DNA of 64,000 nucleotides from Stomoxys calcitrans (GCF_963082655.1 NC_081554.1:49565169-49629168); one strand, 5' to 3'. Shown: positions 9,869 to 21,596, numbered from the stretch's first letter. Translations and numbers: made by a program. Notes: a model not told the origin generated them from the sequence alone.

Positions 9869-11099
9869 TGGATCATCTGGATTTTCCGAATATAAGCAAC
9901 AAACAGAAATAGATACCAACTTCGCATCAATTTTCATGGCATCATTAGTACCATTGAGAATGAGATTGTACAAGGACCAATCTTCATCATCGAAAGAAAA
10001 TGCATTTCAAGATATATGGATAAATAGAACACCTGGGTCAAAATATTTATGTCGCCCAATTCGGTTTGAGTATACAAAGGAAGACCGGAACACAACACGA
10101 TCTTTGGTGAACGAAATAAAGGAAGAAATTGCTGCATTACCCATGATTGTTATAAACCAATTGGGAAGAAATATAAAAGTTTCGTTTCAACTACAACTCA
10201 CTATGATCGATGGAAAGGTGGCAAACGCATTAACTGGCGTTATGTCCAATTGGAGATGCAATATTTGTGGCAAGAAGAATGGGCAATTCGAGGACAAGTC
10301 TGATGAAAATTTAGTAAACGAAAATGCGCTCAATTTCGGTATTTCGCCCCTGCACTGTAGAATTCGATTCATGGAGTATTGTTTGCATTTATCGTATGAC
10401 CTTAAATATCGGACTAGCCCTGGAAACCGCGATGTCTCTGCTAGAAACAACCAAGATCTTCACAAAATGAGGCAGGAAGAGAAGAATCGAATCCAGTTGG
10501 AGTTTAAACAAAAGGGACTTATAATAGATAAACCTCTTTACGGATACGGAAGCACAAATGATGGCAACTCGGCAAGGCGGTTTTTTGAGGACCCCGTATC
10601 GACATCTAAAATAACCGGTCTTGATGAACACTTGCTAAGACGATTCAAAGTGATTTTGGCTGTAATCAATAGCAAAAAGATGATAAATTCAACCAAATTT
10701 GAAGCTTATAGTAATGACACAAAAAACATTTTATCTGATTTATATTCGTGGAAAGCTTTAACACCGACAGTACATAAAGTCTTACATCATGGCAAGGAAA
10801 TTGTGGAATACAACATACTTCCGTTAGGAGAACTTACAGAAGAAGCTCAGGAATCCCGTAATAGAGATGTTAAACAGTTCCGGCTTTTCAATACCCGAAA
10901 GAGCACCAAATTTAACCAAAATTATGATTTACTTCAATATTTATTGTTATCGTCTGATCCGGTACTATACAGCATCAGAACTAAATGGCTACCAAAAATA
11001 TGTGACGATATAGATAAGGACGATCCCGATGCCATTCAAATTAAAGAGCTTTTAAATTTTGATACCTTAGATTATTTGGTAGAGAATAAAATCAAATAA
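9858..11099 (+). CDS. Transib transposase catalytic core (RAG1-like DDE recombinase)
   Basis: Open from 9858 to TAA 11097-11099; the first ATG is 9936 (387 codons). DNA transposase of the family from which RAG1 is thought to derive, expected to cut at the CACAGTG ends in the nucleus. Seen: SDGSSGFSEYKQ with the first catalytic Asp at 9867-9869 (upstream of the ATG); LTMIDGKVANALTG with the second Asp (residue 92 from the ATG, 114 codons later; 108 in RAG1); CNIC (108/111); GSTNDGNSARRFFEDP (206-220); TPTVHKVLHHG with the His pair at 280/285; and LPLGELTEEAQESRNRD containing the candidate catalytic Glu (302-306). Cys and His spacing match the RAG1 zinc-binding pairs. A start at ATG 9936 would lose the first Asp, so translation must reach this frame from the upstream frame for activity. 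Confidence 0.88.
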   Translation, partial: FPSDGSSGFSEYKQQTEIDTNFASIFMASLVPLRMRLYKDQSSSSKENAFQDIWINRTPGSKYLCRPIRFEYTKEDRNTTRSLVNEIKEEIAALPMIVINQLGRNIKVSFQLQLTMIDGKVANALTGVMSNWRCNICGKKNGQFEDKSDENLVNENALNFGISPLHCRIRFMEYCLHLSYDLKYRTSPGNRDVSARNNQDLHKMRQEEKNRIQLEFKQKGLIIDKPLYGYGSTNDGNSARRFFEDPVSTSKITGLDEHLLRRFKVILAVINSKKMINSTKFEAYSNDTKNILSDLYSWKALTPTVHKVLHHGKEIVEYNILPLGELTEEAQESRNRDVKQFRLFNTRKSTKFNQNYDLLQYLLLSSDPVLYSIRTKWLPKICDDIDKDDPDAIQIKELLNFDTLDYLVENKIK

Positions 11100-11147
11100 T
11101 ACAAAACTAAAATGCTTTTTTATTTTGGGAGTAGCTAATATACATAT

Positions 11148-12578
11148 AAACGCACGCCGATGCGAAGTGTTTTCGCTCTAAAACACATATTTCTATTCCA
11201 ATTTTTTTAAACTTTGGCAGGAGACCTTTTTTTATTCTAACACATTTGTATTGTAAACCCTGGGCAAATCTATCAATGTTTTAGTGTAGGCCCCATATAA
11301 GGTTCCATTTCACAAATAGACATTTTTATATAGAGTTTAATGAAGTGTAAATGAATTTTAGAGTAGATAGAATCCGAGTTGAGAAATGTTTTATACATTG
11401 TTGGAAAGGTATGAAAATTTCCTTTACGATAAGGTATGTTGCGTAAATATGGCTATAGTGTGTCATGTGCAATTAGGACAACAAAAACAAAATTTGGGAA
11501 ATTCGACTTTTTTGAAAAATTGACTTTTTTATTGCCGGTTCCATAAAATGGAATAGAATAGAGATATTTCCATGATTCTTTTTGTGTTTTGTAGAAGAAG
11601 TGTTACCAAATAAAAGTTTATTTAACATCTTTGCAATAAAATGTGACGTAATACTTGTTTTTTAGCAATGAATATAGCACTACTTGAAAATTGACTTTTT
11701 TCAGTATTTTGATCGCTACGATCTCATTTATGGCTAGGATATGGCGAGACATACCTTAAAATGTTGGGAACATTTTAAGCTTTCATTTAAGTTCAAAAAA
11801 AGCGAAAAAATCCCCGTGGAACTTTTTTTCCAGTGAGAAACTTTTGAAGTTTAGTAAAAAAATTGGCCATTTTGGTCTTAAGATAACGGTGTTGTTTGAT
11901 ATCGAAATTAGCCAAATTAGCACTTAAAACTTTTCTTAATACCTCGACTTTGTGAAAATGGAAAGAAATGATAATGCTTTGACGGCCAAAGTTTGCGAAA
12001 ACTTAAAGGAAATGGGAGTATCTTTTTTGAAAAATTTTGCAATTTTTTGACAAAAAAAATATTTTTCATATTGAAAACGATGCCATTTTTAAACCGCCAA
12101 AGATATTCACGTGATTCCTTTTGTATTTTATGCACACATATGCTGGCATAATTTGTGTGAAGTATGAAGTTTATAGCTTTAAAATTGACGGAGTTATTTA
12201 AAAAACACTGAAAAAAACCAAGGCCAAATTTTCATATTTTAAAATTAAACAATTCATAACTCCTTAACAGTACACGATGGCATGGTACTTTATGCATAAG
12301 TTTTTTAGATCTTGTCAAGCTCTTTCTCTAGAGTCCTAAATCATGTAAATCGGTTGAGTAGATCAAAAGTTATGGCCCCCAGAAGCTTGGAGAAGTCAAA
12401 AGTGGTCAACTTTGACACCCTGTAGCTCACCCTGTATTAAAGATATGGACCAACAACAGCACTTTTCTGAAAGCCTATGTCCTCCTCTACAAATGTCTAG
12501 AACATTTTGTATGGCTAAAATCAACAGATAAAAAGTTGTAGACTTATTTCCAATTTTTTTGCCATTTGGCCCACTGTG
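11148..12578 (-). repeat. Right terminal inverted repeat of the Transib element (about 1431 bp)
   Basis: Near-perfect reverse complement of 7757-9187, outer end CCCACTGTG. The inner edge begins aaacgcacgccg, about 50 bases after the transposase stop. Confidence 0.92.
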
Positions 12579-12583
12579 CAACG
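12579..12583. repeat. Right target-site duplication of the Transib element (CAACG)
   Basis: Exact copy of 7752-7756. Confidence 0.9.
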
Positions 12584-14847
12584 TCTTTTGGGACTTACAG
12601 GTTTTATTCAATCCACTTCATATATTTCCTGGACTGTGATAGCGATTTGTATTTAAACGTAAACATTTTGTCTTGTCCCTATGTTTTTTTTTGTTTTTAT
12701 TATTTGTTTGGTTCTTTGCTACGGTTTGTTGGACTAAAAGCAAAAGGGTTCTCGCTACGCTGTCCGTCGATTGTCTTTGGACAATTTTGTTCGAATGTTA
12801 ATGCGCGGAGCGGAGAAGCCGAATAATGGTGGCGGTGAAGTGGGTATGGTGACACCATAGGAGATGGTGTGTTTGTGGTCCCCAGTTCCTATTTTGTACT
12901 GCTCAAAACGTTTTCAGCCAGTTTGTGTGTCCGTCTGTCTGTCTGCCTAACTGCTTGCCTGTTGGATACCTTCCTTTTTTGTCGATTTGAAAAATTTTTA
13001 ATGCATTTTTAAAATAACTTCACTTAATTTGTTGCCTTTTGTGTTTCATAATGATTGTGTCTTCTTGATTCTCCTAGGGAGCGCACACAACCACACTCAC
13101 GCGTTTTGCTGGCTTAGTTGTTGGTTGCCACTTTAGGATTTGCCTCTGGCCGCCATGGTGTTTGTTGCTGTCGTGTTTTCTTCCTTTTGGGATAATTTTT
13201 TGACATTATTTTCGATTTGCAGTTGTTTCAAAAATGCCTGCTGCCTTTGATGACCGGCCAGCTAAGCAACCCAGCCAGCCAGCCAGCCAGGGTCTGGCCT
13301 TAACAGTTGCTGTTGAGAAACATTTAGAGATTCCCATTCCCGAGAGAAGTTGAGTGAGTTCGAGTTTCTTGCTGGTGTCTGTCGTTGGTTTTTTGTTTTT
13401 TGTTAAATTTATGGGATTTTAAACATTTTTGAAATGCTCTTGTGTCGACATTGAGAAAGAGCAAAGCAACAGAAAAAAGTCTTCTTGGAAATTGATAAAG
13501 TTAATTAAGTGCCATAGACAATGAAAACATGGACGTACAACGAATGCGTAGGCATTAAAGTCATCACCATCATCATCATCATCATTATACAGAGCGGCAG
13601 GGGCTTCATTATCGGGGGCACTTTGTGGCGGCGGCGGCCACATCGTACAGGACTGACTGAGAGACAGGGTCTTAGGCCATGGCATGGTTTGAGGTATATA
13701 TGGTGTATGAAGACGACAACACCACCATCATTAGCATCATTATGGACGACATTACCCTCAACGCCGTGAAAATATACATAATTATCAGCCTCACCATCAG
13801 CTGTGTGACACACTGCCAGCCTGGGAAGCAGGCAATCAATTTCCTTGCACTTAATTTCCTGCCATGGCTGTCCAATTTTTTCGTTTTTTTTTTCTCTACT
13901 TAATTCACATTATTCGAATATCGCCATCAGCTTTAGAGCGATGGCAGTGCATTGGCAGCGTTTCGGTTGCAATTCGATTTGAATTGCAGCAATCGATGGA
14001 GTGTATCGTGGCATATTTCAGATTCCAAAAGAATGCAAAAAGTGGGACATTAAAACCCTTTAGAGCTGTATACACACACACACACACTACCACTTTCAAG
14101 CCGTCCTTCAGTCATTCGGTTTATTTGTCTGTCTGTCTGTCTGTCTATCTCTTTTATGCAGTCATAAATTTATTAATTTATTCTTTTATAAATAATTTAT
14201 TTGCTTTCCTTCACTTCTCTCATTAAAAATACAAATTTTATTAATTTATGCATTTCCATACTCCTCAGAGTTCCTTTCTGTTCATTTTAAATCGCCTGAC
14301 AATATACACTGTCATCATAATCATCATCCTTACTTCTCGAACATCGTCATTTACTTGCAGGCCATTGTCATTGTTCGTGTCTCTTGTCAGCTGTATTGAG
14401 TTTTGTGTTGTTTTTCTCCCCTTTTCCTTTCGAACGGAGATTGTTTTTCAATTTATTGAAATTTTATTGTTGTTTTGATTAATTCCTTAATTCATTGGCA
14501 TCCACAATCTGATGTGGTGATGCACCACAGCACATTGAATGTCCCAAATTGAAACGCAGTTGTTGTACGACAAACGAATGAATGAATGATACTTTGATGA
14601 CTTCAAAATGCTTGCGGTTGTTCAGTTTTGTGTAATTGGGTCATGATAAGATCGAAAAAATTATACTGGCCTTAAATTAAAGATTTCTCGGCAGAATGAA
14701 TTTCGAAGGACTTGTTGCAAGCGAAAGTTTCAGCTTTGCAAGCTAGCTGAGGCAAATTTCCTTTGTGTCATGGCAAGGGAATGTTCTTTTAATGCCATTT
14801 TGTGGGTGTTGTATGTGTTTGCAAGGACGCAAGATTAAATATGCTTT
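12584..14847. other. Host non-coding island with microsatellites
   Basis: Low-repeat sequence with T-rich stretches, (CAGC)n-like repeats near 13270-13290, (ATC)n near 13562-13588, (CA)n near 14073-14089 and (CTGT)n near 14128-14147. Short open frames on both strands follow the microsatellites and show no protein motif. Looks like intron or intergenic DNA of a fly gene. Confidence 0.5.
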
Positions 14848-16034
14848 AAATAAGTAAAAGCGTGCTAAGTTCGGCCGGGAGGAGTCCTATATACCTTTTA
14901 CTATGGATCGCATTTGTCAAGTTCTTTGCTCGATATCTCTATGAGATGCTTTTGGAGTTATATCAGGTTATGGACCGATTCGTACTGTACTTGGTTTTTT
15001 ATGTTGAAGTCCATACTAAAAGTCAATGTGCAAAACTTCAGTCAAATCGGATATTAATAGCGCCCTCTAGAGGCTCAAGAGGCATTATGGGGAGATCGGT
15101 TTATATGGGAGCTGTATCAGGTTATGACCCGAATTGGAATATACTCAAAACAAAACAAAACACTCCATGCAATATTTCAGCCAAATCGGATAATAATTGC
15201 GTCCTCAAAAGGCTCCAGAAATGAAGATTCGAGATCGGTTAATATGGGAGCTATATCAGGTTATGAAACGATTTGAACCATAATTGGTACAGTTGTTGGA
15301 AGTCATAACAAAACACTTCATACAAAATAATGGCACCCTCTAGCGGCTAAAGAAGTCAAGCTCCAGGATAGGTTTCTATGGCAGCTATATCAAAACATGG
15401 ACCGATTGCGACCAGAAGTATTCATCCCAAATTTCAAACGCCTAACTTTATTCCTTCGAAAGTTAGAGCGCTTTCGACAGACGGAAGAACATTGCTAAAT
15501 CGACTTGGAATGTCAAGACGATCAAGAATTCATAATTTGTTGGGTCTCAGATCAATATTCCGATGTGTTACAACAGAATTACGAAATTAGTAAACCCACA
15601 TCCTATGTAGAGCTTTAACACTATCCACAATCGTTCGATATTTTCGATAGTTTTAATAATAAATAATAATAATAATAAATAATATCGATACTATCGTAAA
15701 TTTAACATCACCTATATTTCAGACGAATATGAAAAGTAAAAATCAGGAGACCAATGCACAGACCTAAGAAAACCAATGTTAATAAAGTCAGTTGGAAGTC
15801 ATGAGAAAAATCCTTGTACAAAACCTTAGCCTTATCAGATGAAAATTGCGCCCTCTATAGGCGCAAGGTATCTTAAAGAATATATTCAGTGTCGGATTGG
15901 TTATTTTTAGTTTTGCAAACAATTTAACTCTTGCGATAGTAACCATCGGAAAAATATCAATCGATATTCAGTCAAACAATTAAATATCGATAGTGCCATC
16001 GATTTTTTGCCAGCTATAATCTTATGGTGAGGGA
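14848..16034 (+). mobile_element. Satellite-bearing interspersed element, interrupted by a hAT MITE
   Basis: Begins 'aagtaaaagcgtgctaag' and 'cctatatacc', then carries about three diverged units ('tatatcaggttatg', 'accgatttgaacc', 'caaatcggataataattgcg'), a terminal block with 'gacagacggaag' and 'acgatcaagaattcat', and ends 'cttatggtgaggg'. The family is known from other copies here to have inverted ends of the type tataccctccaccat. The 3' end is split by the element at 15608-16018. Confidence 0.7.
15608..16018. mobile_element. hAT-type MITE with 8-bp target duplication
   Basis: Ends TAGAGCTT and AGCTATA, flanked by ATCCTATG (15600-15607) and ATCTTATG (16019-16026), 7/8 identical. Removing the element restores the host family's end 'ccatcttatggtg'. 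The body has palindromic ATCGATA-type motifs and is shared with the copy starting at 63636. Contains a (TAA)n-like stretch at about 15657-15690. Non-coding. Confidence 0.75.
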
Positions 16035-17515
16035 CACTACTATCAAAATTTTAGCCAAATCGGACAAAAGTTGCGGATTCCAGGGCTTAAAATGTCAAAT
16101 CCAGAGATCGGTTCATTTGGGAGCTATATCATATATATTAGAGCTTATATCAGACAAAAAATGCTTAAACGGGCTCAAGAAGTCAAATCCGAGAGTAGGT
16201 TAATATGGGGGATATACCAGTTAATTTACCGATTGGAATCATGCTTGGTACAAATGTTGAAAGTCAGTACAGGAGTCTTTGCGTAAAATTTCATTTCACC
16301 TGATGAAAATTGAGGCCTATAGGGGTTCACGAATTCAAAATCGGATATCGATTTATATGGGGGATATATCAAAATCTGAACCGAAAAATCCATTTGCATT
16401 CCTAGAGATGGGCGATGGGTAAATACCTAAAAGGTCATTACCCGGTAAATTGGGTAAATACCCGGGTATTTATCCATTTATACCCAAAAGCTGTCTATTT
16501 ATTATTTTGTAGATATCTTGGGTATAAAAAAAATTTTCAAAAAATTATTGATGATTTCGTATTCTTTGTATATAAACCTGATGCTCCAATCTCGTATAAT
16601 CGGCTTTTAGTTATACATAGCCGCTATATAGACCGATCTCCAGACTTAAAGTCTTGAGGCAATAAATTGGTTATTTTTCATCCGATTTTGCACTGTTTTA
16701 AATTTCATCGAAATCGGTTGAAAAATGGTCGTTTTAAGGGCTCAATACTACATATCGGGAGATCGGTTTATATGGCAGCTACATCCAAATATGGATGGTA
16801 TTCAACAAAAAGGTTTAGAGGCGTACCAGAACTCGCTGTGTCAAATTTCATTGAAATAGGATGAAAAATGCTCCTTTTATAGGCTCATTACACAATATCG
16901 GGAGTTCGGTATATATGGCAGCTATATCCAAATATAGTCTACCAGAACACATTGTGCCAAATTTCATCGAATTCGGGTAATAAATGGATCTTTTATGGCC
17001 TCAATACCCTTTATCGGGAGATCGGGTGGTCGGTTTAAGGGCAGCTATATCCAAATATGGTCCGATCTGATCCGCACTTCACCAAAACTCACTGTGCGAA
17101 ATTTCATCGAAATAGGATGAAAAATTAACAATTTATTGCCTCAAGATTTTAAGTCTGGAGATCGGTCTATATAGCGGCTATATATAACTAAGCTTCGATT
17201 TAATGACATCAGAAGATCAGGTTTATATGCAAAGAATACGAAATCATCAAAAACATTTTCATACCTAAGATATTTGCAAAATTATAAATACCCAAAAAAG
17301 GTATTTATTGGGTATTTACCCAATAAATACCCAAGCGTTGGGTATTTACCCGGTGGGAACTCATCTCTATGCATTCCTCAAAGTCTCACATCACTAAGAA
17401 ACATCTGTGCGAATATCAGTATTTCTGCGACCGTTATCGTGATTTCGAAAGACGGACGGACATGGCTAGATTGAGTTGGAATGTCAAGGCGGTCAAGAAT
17501 ATATATTAGTGTCCC
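16035..17515 (+). mobile_element. Second satellite-bearing element, interrupted by a hAT foldback element
   Basis: Starts within a unit ('ctactatcaaaattttagccaaatcgg') and ends with the family's 3' block ('gacggacggacatggctaga', 'ggtcaagaatatatatt'). Units between 16035 and 16402 continue at 17378 after removal of the hAT element. Confidence 0.65.
16403..17369. mobile_element. hAT-type foldback element with GGGTAAATACCC subterminal repeats
   Basis: 967 bases; ends TAGAGATGGGCGA and CATCTCTA. Flanked by perfect 8-bp duplications TGCATTCC (16395-16402, 17370-17377). The subterminal regions carry many copies of GGGTAAATACCC and its inverse plus longer inverted segments ('gatatcttgggtat' near 16511; 'catacctaagatattt' near 17260). 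The interior holds about four diverged 'atatggcagctatatccaaatatgg'-type units in shortened form, that is, satellite units of the surrounding family. No transposase. Confidence 0.85.
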
Positions 17516-17767
17516 AAAAATCGAAACAAGTTATTTTGAAACGCATATCCTTCATTTGTATCCTTTTGATTCCAATAAGCAAAATACGAAATATTATCGC
17601 TTAATGCTAACCGTTGTTGCCACGACGTTCAAAGTTGGATGTGATGCCTGATTTGCACTTATAAGCGCCTAGTTACTATAGTTTTTAATGGATTTGCTTG
17701 AAATTTGGAATGGAATTGTATTGTGTTACTTATCTGAAAGCCTCTGCTAAATTTTATCAAAATCAGT

Positions 17768-19275
17768 TCAGATTTGGATAAGGTTAGGTTGAAAAGAGGG
17801 TGCAGATTAATCCGCCCATTGCCCCTATGGACATACACCTAAGTCAGTAATCTACGCTCTAAATAGTAAAAAAGTAACCACGAAAAAGAAAATCAAAGTT
17901 AGAAACTCCATGATACTTCGTTTTCCATGCCACACCCCTAAGTTGGTTCATGTGTGGTATTGTGTCTCCACCCAAGTGCCGGTATCTGTTAGAAGCGCAA
18001 GCCGGGCAATGACAAAGGAAATATTCCAACGTCTTCTTCGCATGCCTTATCATGCTACCGATTTTACATAAGTGAGCTCGTAGTCCTATGTGTCTCGTTA
18101 TGATACCAATAGCTATACTGACCTTAATGCTGTAATGCCTTCGTCCTCTCACGATCCGGATCACCCCATAGGATTTTCGCCGTTCCACAGTTTTACATGC
18201 GCGTTCGTCGCCCACGCCATTTACTCGGATTGCGTTGACCCGAAAGGCTTCGAGTTAACCAAGTTTATCGACGGCATTCACTGCCGAATAGTCTGCCCTT
18301 TCATTCACCCTTACGCCTTTATGGCCCGGCACCAAAACTATGCGGATTGTGCCATCCTCATAGGTGTTAATCTCCTTCTTACACTGCAAGACTGTTCGTG
18401 ACCTTACCCTCCTAGTTGTTATTGGCCTTATGGCCATTTTACTGTCCGTAAAGATGTTCACACTCGATGTCCTCGCGTTAGCACCACTCCACCTCACGCA
18501 TTCCGTGATCCCCCGGATCTCCGCCTGCAGTACCGTATTATGGTCAGGCAGTCTAAACAGATCTCAGTCCCTGGGTTCTCAATGTAGATTCCTAGGCCCA
18601 CTCTGTCCTCCAGCTTTGATCCATCCGTGTAACACGATCTTCCGGACGGCAACACTAGGGTTCCGTCAGTCCAAGACTGTGCCGCTGTCAGCAGTACCTT
18701 GTACTTGACTTCAAGTGTCGTCTCAGGTATCCGACCGGAAACCTGTTCCCATCCTCAATCCATTTTCCTATCGCCTTAATTCTAATAGTGGCTCCCTCAC
18801 ACTTAATCTCTATGTCAAAGGGTCGGATATCTAGAATAGCCACCAGTGCCCTAGTGGGCGTGGTTCTCATCGCTCCGCCTATTCCAAGACAAGATATGTT
18901 GCACTTTCTCTCCATAGCAGTCCACTGTCCAGCACTGAGGCGTAAGTTAGTAATGGTCCTCGGATTCATGCCCCATTTGTGAGGCTCCGTCTGTGAGCCT
19001 TCTCAGTACGCTGCTGAATGTGACATTTCCAATTCAGTTTCCTGTCCAAGATCACACCTATGTATTTGACCTTGTCAGATATCGAAATCGTTTTATTGAG
19101 GTAAAGTGGTGCGTCAAATTGGCCCAACTTCATCTTCCTCGTGAACTGGCATATTTCCGTCTTCTCTGGGTTAACATTGAGACCCCTGAGTCTAGGCCAG
19201 TCATATGCCATATGCAGATCCTTTCGGTCCTCTGCATAGCTGATTCGGATTCTTACTCCTTAGAGGTATTATAAC
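17768..19275 (-). pseudogene. LINE-A copy: RT C-terminus, RNase H, zinc motif and 3' end
   Basis: Minus strand. Begins near 19275 with RT thumb segments (GLNVNPEKTEICQFTRKMK, LNKTISISDKVKYIGVILD; 18966-19211), then the post-RT region (18688-18969), RNase H pieces (SSVNIFTDSKMAIRPITTRR and LVPGHKGVRVNERAD; 18255-18497), a zinc-motif region (17859-18215), and a 3' end at 17768 with GGTTAGGTTG (complement of CAACCTAACC). Frames are broken in several places. The RT N-terminal part is absent or replaced at about 19275 by an R1-type segment. Confidence 0.8.
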
Positions 19276-19279
19276 ATCG

Positions 19280-20085
19280 TCTGCATAGTAGAGGGATTCA
19301 AATTCCTCCTCAACCAGTATCCGTAATAAGATATTTATGGTGGTCCCCAAAGGACACGGGGGGGCGTGCCCAACCATTCATCATATGGTTCCATATCCTT
19401 GGAGCACAGATGGATCCCTGACGGCAGTAGCCTCTGACAAGACAGGATTTTCTATCAAGGACTGTCGCAGCAATTCCATGCCACACAGGCGCTCCATAAA
19501 TTTTGCAAGCAACAAAGAGATCACCATTTATGGATCGAACAGCGCGATAACTAAAACCCCAATCACTTCTCAGAACACGCTTAACAGTTCCGGCTACTCC
19601 AATCATCTTATACTTCACCCGATCCTGATAGACACGGAAACCAATTTTTTCTAAAACAGTCACTTCAAGATATTTCACGAGCGCTACTTTTTTAATGCCA
19701 GCTCCGCCAGATCGAATTGTGGGTGGACACATCCGAGACAGAATACCCTTGAGCAACATTGTCACCATTTTGTCCTCCTCGACGTCAACACCAACGCAAA
19801 CACTCCGTTAGCGCACAATGCCCATGGCCAGCTTACGCCGAGTTTCCAGCGCAGGTCTGAAATCTCCTTCAACTAGGATGAACAGGTCATCCGCATAGGC
19901 ACTTCTTCTAAAGTTCCTAGCGGGGTGTCTCAACTGAGGATCTACCATAAGGTTCCATACATATGGAGCACAGATGCACCGCTGAGGGCCGCTGCGCTCA
20001 CTTTCCTTCCTAACCGTATCGGATCTCATAAACGAGCACAGACGGGCGGCTAAGGGTAGCCGCGCACAATATCCTTCCAAACCAT
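19280..20085 (-). pseudogene. R1-clade LINE reverse transcriptase fragment
   Basis: Two minus-strand frames: 20080 to 19808 has CICAPYVWNLMVDP and SAYADDLFILVEG, the fingers/palm region with the catalytic YADD box; 19768 to 19310 has TMLLKGILSRMCPPTIR, VKYLEVTVLEKIGFRVYQD and LRSDWGFSYRAVRSINGDLF, the thumb region. This order and wording are those of R1-clade elements, which usually target rDNA or other repeats. A second 'CRQGSICAPRIWN' piece at the end of the thumb segment (near 19400) repeats the palm sequence, so copies are joined or duplicated here. Confidence 0.75.
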
Positions 20086-21400
20086 ATCGCTAGCACCCAC
20101 CGCGCAAGCTCTTCTATCACAGAAGTAGCTACGTCAGAGGGAAGGTTTTCTACAATCTATTTCACTTAATCTTGTGAGTGCATGCCAAAAAAGGTAATCA
20201 TGAACGCCTTTAAAATCGACAAATATGCCAAGGAAATATTTGCCGTTCAACACGTTTCAACAGTTTTGCACATGGATCTAGGCATCTATACAGTCTCGAA
20301 TACCACGAACCATGTCTTAGAATACCCATACAGTCGAGTTGTTTTGTTTCGTGCTCAAACGTACAGATCCACGATGCGCCACCTGTGCCGATCTTATAAA
20401 CGAGCACGGACGGACAGCTAAGAGCATCCGCGCCTAATATCCTTCCAAACCGTATCGCTAGGACCAACAACGCAAGCTCCTCTATCACAGAAGTAACTAC
20501 GACAGAGAGAAAGTTCCTGACAACCTAAGCCGCGCTCAATATCCTTCCAAACCATATCGCTAGCACCTACCACGCAAGTTCTTCTATCACAGAATAAACT
20601 ATGTCAGAGAGAAAGTTCCCGACAACCTATTTCACGTAATCTTGTAAGTACACTAAGCCAGGAAAGGAAATCAAACGCTCTTCTACACATGGATCTAGGC
20701 ATCTACATTCTAGAATACCACTAGTCACGTTTTCGATTACCCATACTATTGACTTCTGTTTGGTTTCGGGATATACGCATAGATCCACGATGCGCCACTT
20801 TTGACGAGCTTATAAACGGGCCTAATATCCTTCCAAACCATATCGCTAGCACCAACCACGCAAGCTCTTCTATCACAGAAGTAACTACGTCAGAGAGAAA
20901 GTTCCCGAAATCACGACTTTGAAATCGGCAATTATACCATGGACATATTTGGGGTTCGACTCGCTCACACACTTCTGCACATGGATCCAGGCATCTGTAG
21001 TCTCGAAAACCACGAACCATGTCTTCGATTACACATCTTATAAACAACAACTGACGGACAGTTAAAGGCAACCGCGCCTAATATCCTTCCAAACCGTATC
21101 GCTAGCACCAACCACGCAAGCTCTTCTATCACCGAAGTAACTACGTCAGAGAGAATGTTTCCGACAACATCAGCCTAATCTCGTGAGTATACTAGGCCAT
21201 GAAAGATAAGCGCGCATTTGAAATCGACAAATATGTCAAGGACCTATTTGGAGTTTGACTCACTTACACAGTTTTGTACATGGATCCAGGCATCCAAAGT
21301 CTCGAATACATTGATTGTTTACCTGTATGGTTGACTTTTGTTTTGTTTCGGGTTTATACGCAAAGATCCACGATTTGCCACCTGTGACGATTTTATAAAC
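20086..21400 (-). repeat. Degenerate tandem array of an R1-clade RT segment
   Basis: The string 'tatccttccaaaccatatcg' or its close variant (ccgtatcg) with the following 'ctcttctatcacagaagtaa' recurs at about 20070, 20440, 20535, 20828 and 21080. On the minus strand each unit reads as pieces of the R1-type palm (FLGIFVDFKG, RSYFCDRRACAVGASDMVW). Unit lengths vary (about 95-370 bases) because of internal deletions. All copies carry stops. Confidence 0.7.
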
Positions 21401-21596
21401 GAATGTTGAAGCACCATGATCGTATATTTTGAACATTTATTCGTATTAATTGACACGACCTTATTTTTGATTGATTGCCAAATTATACGAAATCTAATGG
21501 GAAGAAACCTTTTTTGTGGCAAGGTGTTCATGCAATATCGAATGTGTGATGATGGACGTAATGCCAAAAATCTGAATCGAGTCTGAACATCTTTAT

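Larger units (their letters stand above)
7757..12578 (+). mobile_element. Transib-superfamily DNA transposon with very long terminal inverted repeats
   Basis: The 4822-base element begins CACAGTGGG and ends CCCACTGTG. The heptamer is the one shared by Transib ends and vertebrate V(D)J recombination signals. It is flanked by identical 5-bp repeats. The two arms (about 1431 bases each) bracket a roughly 1960-base core encoding a RAG1/Transib-type transposase on the plus strand. The arms are nearly identical, implying recent insertion or recent arm homogenisation. The transposase is split into two frames, so this copy may be inactive unless recoding occurs. A (TA)n stretch at 9261-9276 could serve as a core promoter, and AATAAA lies at 11085-11090; both are inference. 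Confidence 0.92.

Noticed and set aside
13521..14226. Several overlapping frames rich in Ile, Met or His
   Set aside because: They follow ATC, CA and CTGT microsatellites and are not conserved-looking protein.
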